Positions 1-7,718 of a stretch of DNA of 64,000 bases are shown piece by piece. The stretch lies in NCBI GenBank assembly GCA_965226185.1, contig CBDDCT010000003.1:248001-312000 (forward strand), in the 5' to 3' direction. The position numbers and the translations under genes were made by a program. The stretch comes from CBDCYS01 sp965226185. GTDB lineage: Bacteria; Acidobacteriota; Terriglobia; Bryobacterales; UBA6623. Within the stretch, counting starts at the first letter, position 1. Every line of letters starts with the position of its first letter. Below the pieces are notes generated by a model. It did no database searches. It saw nothing but the letters and a program-made list of their open reading frames with translations, and had not been told where the DNA came from.

Positions 1-333
1 GAGGAATCCCTGCTTTTTCATGACCTGACGAAGTTCCATGTTGAATTTCTGCAGCGCGCGCGCAACTCCCAGGCGAATCGCCTCTGCCTGTCCGGTCAGT
101 CCGCCGCCATGCGCCAAGATCAGCAGATCGAATTTCCCAGCCGTCTCGGTGGCGAGCAGCGGCTGCTGAATTTTTTGGCGCTGGCTCGGGATGGGGAAGT
201 AATTCTCGGCCGACCGCCCGTTGATTTGGATCTTCCCGTCTCCGGGCCTCAAGAATACTCGTGCGACGGCGGTCTTTCTCCGCCCCGTTCCCAGGTATTG
301 AACTGTTCCTGTCGCTAATGCTTGGTCGCTCAT
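1..333 (-). CDS. rpsI: 30S ribosomal protein S9, C-terminus beyond the window
   Basis: Small-subunit ribosomal protein that reaches towards the P-site tRNA. Read from ATG at 333, the first 111 residues match S9: an early GTGRRKTAVARVFL stretch, the INGR segment, and LLILAHGGGLTGQAEAIRLG in the middle. The reading frame leaves the window at position 1, so the basic tail that contacts tRNA is not visible. It lies 81 bp downstream of rplM on the same strand, the almost universal bacterial rplM-rpsI order, so both are presumably cotranscribed. Identification is firm; only the end is missing. Confidence 0.96.
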   Translation of the reverse strand, partial: MSDQALATGTVQYLGTGRRKTAVARVFLRPGDGKIQINGRSAENYFPIPSQRQKIQQPLLATETAGKFDLLILAHGGGLTGQAEAIRLGVARALQKFNMELRQVMKKQGFL

Positions 334-414
334 AAACGTCTTCGTTTCACCAATCCAACTCTAGCCGGCTCAACTGGGCCGATATTCCAAGTGGTGTTCT
401 ATCGACGAACTGCC

Positions 415-843
415 TCACAGTGACATCGGCCGCGGCTGCTGAGCCGCATGAGGGTGGTCGGGTCCTTTGTAAACCTTGAGACGGGTCGTCAACTGATTGC
501 CCACCTTATTCTTGGGCAGCATGCCGGCTACGGCCTTTTCGACCATACGCTCTGGAAACTTCTTGCGCAGGTGCCGAGCGCTGATTGCCTTGATGCCTCC
601 CGGATAACCGGAATGGCTATAGTACATCTTCTGATCTTCCTTCCTGCCCGTCAACCGCACTTTTTCGGCGTTCACCACAACCACGTGATCGCCGGTTTTC
701 AAGAAGGGAGTGTAGTCGGGCTTGTGTTTACCCATCAGCAGCACGGCCACGCGGGTTGCCAGTCTGCCCAGCACCTGGTCTTCGGCATCAATGATGTACC
801 AGCTACTCTTTACGTCGGATGCCTTTGGGACATACGTCTTCAT
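415..843 (-). CDS. rplM: 50S ribosomal protein L13
   Basis: Early-assembly large-subunit protein. The 142-residue length is typical for L13. Visible family landmarks are the N-terminal WYIIDAEDQVLGRLAT, the central GDHVVVVNAEKVRLTGRK, the YYSHSGYPGG block and the LPKNKVGNQLTTRLKVYKG tail. The start ATG at 843 has a purine-rich GGAGC about 9 bases upstream. It is first in the rplM-rpsI pair, with about 160 bp of non-coding DNA between it and the left end of the insertion sequence at 1002, which probably contains the operon promoter. Confidence 0.97.
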   Translation of the reverse strand: MKTYVPKASDVKSSWYIIDAEDQVLGRLATRVAVLLMGKHKPDYTPFLKTGDHVVVVNAEKVRLTGRKEDQKMYYSHSGYPGGIKAISARHLRKKFPERMVEKAVAGMLPKNKVGNQLTTRLKVYKGPDHPHAAQQPRPMSL

Positions 844-1001
844 CTTGAGACAAGCTCCTATCCACTAGACCCAAAAATAAACGGGAATCAATCTGGGCAA
901 GGGAACCTGCCAAACCCCCGGGGCCGACAGGCGCGGCTTTCCGCAAAGCGGCGCCTATTAGGTGTTAGTCTATCCTAGATCCTAGGCCTGTGTCTATTTG
1001 A

Positions 1002-1065
1002 GTTGTCCAATGCAAGATGAGCCTGAAGGGGAGGAGTGTTTCCAACACAAGATGAGCCTGAAGAT
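1002..1065 (+). repeat. Doubled terminal motif at the left IS end
   Basis: The 15-mer CAAGATGAGCCTGAA occurs twice in direct orientation, beginning at 1013 and 1048 (35-bp period). Each copy is preceded by a TCCAA stretch. One inverted copy with a single inserted G is present at the right end (2567-2581). Tandem end motifs are typical transposase-binding arrays, so this is probably an asymmetric end; the function is inferred. Confidence 0.65.
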
Positions 1066-1097
1066 GAACAAGCCGGGTCAGGGCACAATGCGGGTGA

Positions 1098-2342
1098 ATG
1101 CAAGTCACCATGCAGCATGCCGAACGTCTCACCCTGGCCGAGATGCGGGAGTTTCTCGACGCCAGCAGCAATCTCAGCTTCGCCGGCGCCGGCCGCAAGC
1201 AGATTTATGGCCTTCTCGAGGGCGCCTTGCGCGCCCAAAAGTACCTGGAGCTGTCGAAAAAGGACAAAGGAATCGTGCGCCGCTATCTCGTCAAGATCAG
1301 CGGACTCCGCAAAGCGCAAATCACCCGTTTGATCGCCCGCTGGCGCGAGCGCGGCGTCATCGAGCCGCGAGCCTCGCGGCGCCACCGCTTCCCACACCGT
1401 TATACGCCCGCCGATATCCAGCTGCTGGCCGAGACCGATGCCGCTCACGAAGGCCTCTCGGCTCCGGCCGTGCGCCGCATCCTGCAGCGCGAATTCAAGG
1501 TCCATCGCCAGGCCGAATACGAACGACTGGCCTCGATCTCGGCCTCTCATATCTACAACTTGCGGCGCACCCGGGCCTATCGCGAACACCATGTCCATCA
1601 CACCAAGACGCGCGCCTCGGCGGTGAGCATCGGCGAGCGCCGCAAGCCCCAGCCGCGCGGCCAGCCCGGCCACTTGCGGGTCGACACGGTGCACCAGGGC
1701 GACACCGGCTCCCGCAAGGGGATCTACCACATCAACGCCGTCGACACGGTCACGCAATGGCAGGTGGTGGGCTGCTGCGAAACCATCTCCGAGGCTCATT
1801 TATTGCCAGTTTTAGAGGCGATACTGCATCAATTCCCCTTCCGTATCCGGGGCTTTCATTCCGACAACGGCTCGGAGTTTCTCAACTACAAGGTGCAGCA
1901 ACTGTTGAACAAATTACTGGTCCCGGAGTTCACCAAGTCGCGGGCCAATCGCACCACCGACAACGCTTTGGTGGAAGGTAAAAACGGCGCGGTGGTACGC
2001 AAGCACATCGGACACGAACCGATCGCTGCCCGTCATGCCGGCCAGGTGCAGCGCTTTTACACGGCCGATTTCAACCCCTATTTGAACTATCACCGTCCCT
2101 GCGGATTCGCCACCATCGAGCTGAGCGACAACGGCAAGCGCCGCCGCCGTTACCGGCTCAACGACTATCGCACGCCGTACGAAAAACTGCTCTCGCTCAA
2201 CGATTGGGAGAGCTGCCTGAAGGAAGGCGTCAGCGCGGCCAGACTCGAGCAACAGGCGCTGCGGATGAGCGACACCGAGTGCGCGCTACGGATGCAGCAA
2301 CGCAAAAGAAAACTGCTGGACGCCTGCCGCGTGCGGCGCTAG
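1098..2342 (+). CDS. DDE transposase with integrase (rve) catalytic core
   Basis: A 414-residue transposase. The N-terminal third is basic and helix-turn-helix-like (roughly residues 10-110, including AEMREFLDASSNLSFAG). The catalytic core shows the RNase H-fold acidic residues: D in LRVDTVHQGD, D in GFHSDNGSEFLNY, and E in DNALVEGKNGAV. It resembles the large group of proteins annotated only as integrase catalytic domain-containing or ISNCY-type transposases, and I cannot place it in a named IS family with confidence. ATG 1098 follows GGGTGA; a second in-frame ATG at 1110 is possible. The frame is intact with flanking inverted repeats, so the element may still be mobile. Confidence 0.88.
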   Translation: MQVTMQHAERLTLAEMREFLDASSNLSFAGAGRKQIYGLLEGALRAQKYLELSKKDKGIVRRYLVKISGLRKAQITRLIARWRERGVIEPRASRRHRFPHRYTPADIQLLAETDAAHEGLSAPAVRRILQREFKVHRQAEYERLASISASHIYNLRRTRAYREHHVHHTKTRASAVSIGERRKPQPRGQPGHLRVDTVHQGDTGSRKGIYHINAVDTVTQWQVVGCCETISEAHLLPVLEAILHQFPFRIRGFHSDNGSEFLNYKVQQLLNKLLVPEFTKSRANRTTDNALVEGKNGAVVRKHIGHEPIAARHAGQVQRFYTADFNPYLNYHRPCGFATIELSDNGKRRRRYRLNDYRTPYEKLLSLNDWESCLKEGVSAARLEQQALRMSDTECALRMQQRKRKLLDACRVRR

Positions 2343-2530
2343 AGCTGCCGCGCTGCTGGCAACAGCACTGCCCTCAGCGGGGCCTGACGGCCCCGGACTC
2401 GACGTTGAGGGGAGGGGAAAGGGGAAGCTCCAAGAAATCTTCGTGGTCGCGGCAAGAGTGTGCACAGCTTCCCCCTCCCCCTTGCCCCCCTCCCCTCTCG
2501 AAGCCCTCGATCCTCTCAGAAAGGAGATCC

Positions 2531-3463
2531 TCACCCTGCAGCCTGCCCTTTTCCGCCCGGACCGATTTCAGGCTCATCCTTGGATTGGAAAATGCTCCAG
2601 AACTCGTCGTAGGTGTCGTGATCCATGAGTTCCCGCCAGAACAGGATCTCATTCTTGAAGTGTTTTTCGTTGATGTTGTAGAGCGGACCGATGTTCAAGA
2701 AGAACTCATAGCCGTTGGGAGTTTCGTAGTCAAACGCCTCGGGAGACTGCCGCGTGGGCTTCTCGAGCTGCTGCCCGAAGCGCTGGAAAAAGCGAAAGGC
2801 GTGGGCCAGGTAGAACGCTCCATTGTGGTGGAAATCGTCGCCGATGAACCAGTCGGTGACCGGCGCCTGGGGTGACACGCATTTCAGCGCCGGATGAGCG
2901 TCGATCATTCCAGCCGCGCTATAAAAGCCGGGGTAGGAGATTCCCATCAAACCAACACTGCCATTGTGGTTGGGAACATTCTTGAGCAGCCAGTCAATGC
3001 TGTCGTATGTGTCGCTGCTTTCGTCGATGTCAGCCGACGCGCTCTTTACGGGCAGATGCGGCCGGACGTGCACGAATTCACCCTCGGAGCCGTTGCGGCC
3101 CCGGACGTCCTGATAAACGAAGATAAACCGCTCTTCGGCGTAATATTTCAATACTCCTCGCGGCTCGGCGGGATAGTTGTCGGGGCCATAGGGCCGGATG
3201 CCGTAGGGAGTGCGGTGAATCAAGATCGGATAGCTGGACGACTGATCTTTCGGGGCGTAGACGGCCGTGAAAAGTTTCACGCCGTCGCGCATGGGGATCT
3301 CGTATTCGTATTTGGTGTAGTGCTCTTTGAGGTAGGCCTGATCCGCCTCGAAGGGCTCGGCGGGGTCTTTGTCTTCGGCGCGAGGGTCTTCGGCGTAAAG
3401 CCCGCCGAAAAGCGTCAAAATTCCGATGATGAGGCCGAGACCGGTGAGGTGGAAAGATTTCAT
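2531..3463 (-). pseudogene. CocE/NonD-type alpha/beta hydrolase, 3' half lost
   Basis: The N-terminal half of a secreted hydrolase of the X-Pro dipeptidyl-peptidase/CocE group. A signal peptide (residues 1-24) is followed by IPMRDGVKLFTAVYAPK, the oxyanion-side FVYQDVRGRNGSEGEF, and the nucleophile elbow GISYPG with Ser near residue 173. Family members are about 600 residues. This one follows the family to DTYDEFWS (about residue 289) and then enters the inverted end of the insertion sequence, which supplies about 20 unrelated codons before the stop. The Asp and His of the triad lie in the lost part, so it is almost certainly inactive. A MITE-like element begins 17 bp upstream of the start codon. 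Confidence 0.88.
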
Positions 3464-3479
3464 GACGCGGGAGAGGATC

Positions 3480-3719
3480 TAGCCTGGATTTCTCATCATC
3501 TGACGGGCCAAGCAGGCGGTAAGCCCGCCATTACATTCGTCACGCTGGCTCGGCGTGCTCAAAGCCTCGCCGTGCTCAAGGCACTGTGTCGAGGCGATGT
3601 CGCCAGAAATGACGACACGGCACGTACGAATGCGTGCGCCACATCGGGGCGGCGCGCACACTCCATAATGACGGCCTTCTCGTGCACTTCGCCCGTCACT
3701 CGATGAGAAATGCGGGCTA
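3480..3719. mobile_element. 240-bp MITE-like element, end family TAGCC..ATTTCTCA
   Basis: The region between the hydrolase start and the sialidase stop is bounded by 18-bp inverted ends (3480-3497 and 3702-3719), identical except at two positions. I see no credible coding in between. The same end sequence bounds a larger element at 38790-39407. The right end supplies the TAG stop codon of the sialidase-like gene. GATC occurs at 3476-3479 and 3723-3726, possibly a duplicated target, but the spacing is not exact. Confidence 0.65.
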
Positions 3720-4952
3720 ATAGATCAGCCGAAAACTGCCGTCCTTCAAGGTCACTGCCGCTGCAAAGCTCCACTTCGGCAGCTCGGGCCCGGCTCCCGG
3801 TTCGCCGACTGGCTTTTTGTTTTCGTCAAAAACCTGCCAAGCAAGCGTGCCGGCCTTGCCCCAACTGGCGCCTTCGTTCCAAGCCAGCAGCGTGTAGCCC
3901 TTCGGACTGACCGCCAGCGAAGGATATTTGCGGCGGTTAGCCGGTCCGGCGGGCGCGAGCGGGTGCGGCGCCGACAAATCCGGGTCTACCGCGGCCCAAT
4001 AAACCTGCCCTTCGGTTTCCCAAGCGGCCAGAACCCGGCCTGAGGTTTCCGCGAAACTCATGCTGCTCATCGGACAGGCCTGAATCTCCCAGGAATGAAT
4101 TTTCTGCGAGCGGAATATCTTGCCGTGGTCGCTTGATGCTAGCAAGTAGATATCGCGATGAACCTCGGCCGTGGCCGAGCGGTAGAGCCCGTAGAAGATC
4201 CCCCGGGTGTCGGCGAACGTCCGCAGCCCGCAGCAGCCGCACGAACCGGTTCCCTTCGACGACGCCGGACGCTCTTCGGAGAATGTCTCGCCGTTGTTGT
4301 CCGAGCGCGCGACCCATACCCGCCTGTCGGCCTCTTTCCCGGCCCGGTCCAGCCCGTGCCAGGTGACGTAAACATGGCCCGAGCGATCGACGGCCACCGA
4401 CCCGCCTCCGTCCAGGGCGAAAGTCTTCTTCATGAGGTTGCGCTGAGGCTCAAAAGCGGTCCCCTCTTTATTGGACCGGGCATAGAGCATCGGCGTGCCG
4501 TTATGCGGGCTGTCGCTGGGCTGCGCTGGATTGAGCAGTCCTTTGGGCTTCGCGACCCCGGACCCATTCCAGGCAACGTGGACTCGCCCATCCACTCCGA
4601 CCGCGATCTGGGCGCCTCGAATCGCGCCGGCCGCCACGGCGGAGCCGCTCTGAGTGTTGACCGCGACGGGGGCCGAGAAGCTGGCTCCCTGGTCGCTGGA
4701 TTTCACGTACGAAAGATCGCCGGCGGCGGCCTCGCCCTTGTAGTAGACCAAGTGAATCGTTCCCTCGGGGTCGACCACGGCTTGAGGCCCGATGCCGTCG
4801 TCGGGCACGGGAATTCTCGTGATTGCCGGAGCGCCGTGGCTCGAGGCTGGCGAACCAGCGGTGGCCAGCATCACGCCGAGCGCGACGGTAAGAGCCAGGA
4901 GCCAGATGGAGCGCCGGGGCGAGAATTTTGAGATCCATGCAGGATAGCTCAT
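3717..4952 (-). CDS. Secreted sialidase/BNR-type beta-propeller protein
   Basis: About 411 residues from ATG 4952, chosen because GGAGGG lies about 9 bases upstream; ATG 4961 would put it too close. A signal or membrane anchor (roughly residues 13-40, with WLLALTVALGVMLATAG) precedes repeats such as DPEGTIHLVYYKG, SSDQGASFSAP, SDNNGETFSEE and SSDHGKIFRS. Each carries the S/T-x-D-x-G-x-x-F Asp-box of sialidase propellers. A Cys cluster GSCGCCGLR sits near the middle. The fold is well supported, but catalytic sialidase residues cannot be confirmed, so substrate and activity are unknown. The stop codon falls in the end of the adjoining MITE-like element, so the last few residues may not be native. 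Confidence 0.75.
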   Translation of the reverse strand: MSYPAWISKFSPRRSIWLLALTVALGVMLATAGSPASSHGAPAITRIPVPDDGIGPQAVVDPEGTIHLVYYKGEAAAGDLSYVKSSDQGASFSAPVAVNTQSGSAVAAGAIRGAQIAVGVDGRVHVAWNGSGVAKPKGLLNPAQPSDSPHNGTPMLYARSNKEGTAFEPQRNLMKKTFALDGGGSVAVDRSGHVYVTWHGLDRAGKEADRRVWVARSDNNGETFSEERPASSKGTGSCGCCGLRTFADTRGIFYGLYRSATAEVHRDIYLLASSDHGKIFRSQKIHSWEIQACPMSSMSFAETSGRVLAAWETEGQVYWAAVDPDLSAPHPLAPAGPANRRKYPSLAVSPKGYTLLAWNEGASWGKAGTLAWQVFDENKKPVGEPGAGPELPKWSFAAAVTLKDGSFRLIY

Positions 4953-5277
4953 CGGGTTCATCCCTCCGTGGTCTAGACTAACAGCTCCGCTGACCTGGTT
5001 GCCGGTCCGAAATCCGTCCGTAAGGGTTTGTCGTCGTCCAAGAATGTGTTTTGAAACGCGCCCGGGAGGCGGCCTGGACGAGATGTTTGTCGTGCCAATG
5101 CAGAGAATCAACAGAATCAAGTAGCCTCTAGCAGAGGCGCCATGTTACGCTGGTATTCCTAGACCGTGGACGTCCTTAGTCTTTAGGGCCGCCTGGCAAC
5201 GCGGTCTTTTTGATATATCGCGATCCCATTCGCTAGGTCCGTTTCCCGGAAATTTCACCTTTCTCCTCCCGACAAAA

Positions 5278-7320
5278 ATGAATAACTTGCTTTCGCTTAC
5301 TCCACTAGTCGGCCTGTTCGGCCTGATCTGCGCGCTGACGATTTTCCTTCTCAATGACCGCCGTTCGCCCGGCAGCGCCAAGATGCGAGAGGTATCGCAG
5401 CTGATCCACGACGGAGCCATGGCGTTCCTCAGGCGCGAGTACACGATCTTGATCGCGTTCGTGATCGTAGTGGCCGTTCTGATCGGCTGGCAGCTCAACC
5501 GCGAGACGGCAATCTGTTTCGTGACGGGCGCCGCCTGCTCGATTCTCGCCGGTTTCATTGGCATGAAATCGGCCACCCGCGCCAATACCCGCACGTGCGA
5601 AGCCGCTCGCGGCGAGGGAGTGGGCGCTGCTTTGATGGTTGCCTTTCGGGGAGGAGCCGTGATGGGCTTGGCCCTGGCCGGGCTGGGGTTGCTCGGCGTG
5701 GGTATTTTCGCCCAAGTGTTCGCCGGGATCGAGCAAGCTGTTTATATCAATGGATTTGCGATGGGGGCCAGCTCGATCGCGCTGTTTGCGCGGGTTGGCG
5801 GCGGAATCTACACCAAAGCGGCTGACGTCGGCGCCGACTTGGTCGGAAAACTCGAGGCCGGTATCCCCGAAGACGACCCGCGAAATCCGGGCGTCATCGC
5901 GGACAACGTGGGTGACAACGTCGGTGATGTTGCTGGAATGGGGGCGGACATCTTTGAATCCTACGTCGGCTCGATGATTGCCACGATAGCGATCGCCGCT
6001 ACGCTGGGACCGGCAATGCTGGAGCAGCTCGGAGGAGGCGACATCCGGGCAAGCCTGATGGCTTTACCGCTGGTTCTCTCGGCGGTTGGCTTGCTGTGCT
6101 CGGTCATCGGCATCATCTCCATCAAAGGGCTCGAAAGCATGGGACCCGCGGCGGCGCTGCGCTACTCGGCGTGGCTTGCCGCGGCATTGTTCGTTGCCGC
6201 GAGTTACTTTGTGCTGGGACAGATGGGAATCAGCTCAGCCGTCTTTTGGGCGATCGTGGCGGGCACGGTCGGCGGCGTGGCGATTGGGTTTATCACCGAA
6301 TACTACACATCCATGAAGCCTATGATCGGTATTGCCGAAGCTTCCCGTACGGGAGCGGCGACGAACATGATCCAGGGGCTTGCGGTTGGCTTTCAGAGCT
6401 GCGCGCTGCCGGTGTTGATGATCTGCCTGGCGATCTACATTTCCCACGCCGTGGCGGGGCTTTATGGCATAGGTCTGGCGGCGGTGAGCATGCTGGCCAC
6501 GGTCGGAATCACAATGAGCGTGGACGCGTATGGCCCGATCGCCGACAACGCCGGCGGAATTTCGGAGATGTGCGGACTGGGCCCGGAAGTCCGCGCCATA
6601 ACGGACACGCTGGATTCGCTGGGAAACACGACCGCGGCGATGGGCAAAGGTTTCGCGATCGGTTCGGCCGCATTGGCAGCGCTGGCGTTGTTTGCGGCCT
6701 ATACGCAGGCTGTCGATGCCATACGCCTGGCCGCCAATCTTTCCCCGGTGAATATCCAGCTCAACGACGCTAGGGTCGTCATCGGTTTGCTCGTCGGCGG
6801 CATTCTGCCGTTCTTCATCGCGGCCCAGACAATGACCGCGGTGGGACGCGCCGCCGGAAAGATGGTGGATGAGATTCGCCGTCAATTCCGCGAGATCAAG
6901 GGACTTCTTGCCGGCGAGGAAGGCGTGAAACCGGATACGGCCCGTTGTGTCGACATTGCCACGACGGCGGCGCTGCGCGAGATGGTTGCTCCAGGATTGG
7001 TCGCGGTGTGCGCCCCGGTTGTCATGGGCTACCTATTGGGCCCGGAAGCGCTGGGAGGCATGCTGGCGGGCGCCACCGTCACGGGAGTTCTGCTGGCCCT
7101 GTTCATGGCCAATGCCGGCGGAGCCTGGGACAACGCCAAGAAACTCATTGAAAAAGGCGAGCTGCCGGGCGAAGAAAAAGGATCGGACGCCCATATGGCC
7201 GCTGTCGTTGGAGACACCGTCGGCGATCCGTTTAAGGATACCTCGGGTCCCTCAATGAATATCCTCATCAAACTGATGTCCATTGTGGCGCTGGTCATCG
7301 CGCCACTGATTGCGCTGTAG
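5278..7320 (+). CDS. hppA: Membrane-bound ion-pumping pyrophosphatase, K+-dependent type
   Basis: An integral membrane pump that couples hydrolysis of pyrophosphate to H+ or Na+ export. The 680-residue length and many hydrophobic segments fit the family. Signature blocks are AADVGADLVGKLEAGIPEDD (about residues 182-201), the substrate-site NVGDNVGDVAGMGADIFESY (about 212-231), and near the C-terminus GDTVGDPFKDTSGPSMN (about 643-659). The K+ determinant segment reads GNTTAAMGKG (449-458), with Ala and Gly where K+-independent enzymes have Lys and Thr, so K+ dependence is a supported inference. The transported ion cannot be decided by eye. No strong Shine-Dalgarno precedes ATG 5278. It stands alone rather than in an operon. 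Confidence 0.95.
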   Translation: MNNLLSLTPLVGLFGLICALTIFLLNDRRSPGSAKMREVSQLIHDGAMAFLRREYTILIAFVIVVAVLIGWQLNRETAICFVTGAACSILAGFIGMKSATRANTRTCEAARGEGVGAALMVAFRGGAVMGLALAGLGLLGVGIFAQVFAGIEQAVYINGFAMGASSIALFARVGGGIYTKAADVGADLVGKLEAGIPEDDPRNPGVIADNVGDNVGDVAGMGADIFESYVGSMIATIAIAATLGPAMLEQLGGGDIRASLMALPLVLSAVGLLCSVIGIISIKGLESMGPAAALRYSAWLAAALFVAASYFVLGQMGISSAVFWAIVAGTVGGVAIGFITEYYTSMKPMIGIAEASRTGAATNMIQGLAVGFQSCALPVLMICLAIYISHAVAGLYGIGLAAVSMLATVGITMSVDAYGPIADNAGGISEMCGLGPEVRAITDTLDSLGNTTAAMGKGFAIGSAALAALALFAAYTQAVDAIRLAANLSPVNIQLNDARVVIGLLVGGILPFFIAAQTMTAVGRAAGKMVDEIRRQFREIKGLLAGEEGVKPDTARCVDIATTAALREMVAPGLVAVCAPVVMGYLLGPEALGGMLAGATVTGVLLALFMANAGGAWDNAKKLIEKGELPGEEKGSDAHMAAVVGDTVGDPFKDTSGPSMNILIKLMSIVALVIAPLIAL

Positions 7321-7718
7321 CCGGAGCGTCGGGCTGTCCCCGCTTTCTCGCCGCTCACCCGGTTCCGCGCGGGCCATTCAGCCTGCTTTGTATTTTCGAT
7401 TCCAGCCGCGGTTCGCCAAGGCGCTCGCCGTAGGCATGACTTGCCGTTGGCGCATTTTCAGAGTTCGCCGTCCTTCCCCCGATTGGCGGATTCAGGAGTT
7501 CTATTGGCTATATCTTCTACAGCTCCCGACTGGTAAAATGTTGGGGACAATGGATTAACTCGGCGTCCCAAAGAGGATTTGTGCAGCCGTCCGGCGATGC
7601 TTTGGCGGAAGTTCCGAGCCGGGTCATCGTCGTTAAGTCAAAACCGTTTAACTACTTAGGTGAATGCCCGATTTCCCCCATGCAGCTCAAAGTAGCACTA
7701 TGATCGTTGGAAGCTGAT
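7321..7718. other. Intergenic stretch, nothing recognised
   Basis: About 400 bp between hppA and the TIGR03437 gene. I see no open frame with protein-like composition, no RNA gene and no convincing inverted repeat. It presumably carries the hppA 3' end and the promoter of the following gene. Confidence 0.5.

Larger units (their letters stand above)
1002..2592 (+). mobile_element. Insertion sequence with rve-type DDE transposase and about 25-bp inverted ends
   Basis: The left end (1003-1027) and the complement of the right end (2567-2592) share TCCAAT, then CAAG, then ATGAGCCTGAA with only small differences, so they read as terminal inverted repeats around the transposase at 1098-2342. The right end lies inside a hydrolase gene coming from the right, which loses its homology exactly there. 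No target-site duplication is visible (ctatttga on the left, tgctccag on the right), and the missing half of the hydrolase is not on the left side. An adjacent deletion is therefore likely. Between the transposase stop and the right end is about 220 bp of G/C-tract DNA that can fold (2408-2425 with 2463-2500). Confidence 0.75.

Noticed and set aside
448..978. Long plus-strand frame opposite rplM
   Set aside because: A shadow of rplM on the other strand; composition is not protein-like and rplM is certain.
2400..2510. G/C-tract hairpin as a specific regulatory RNA
   Set aside because: Simple polypurine/polypyrimidine tract inside the IS; at most a terminator-like fold.
5145..5594. Minus-strand frame over the hppA start
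   Set aside because: Overlaps hppA, no motif, random composition.
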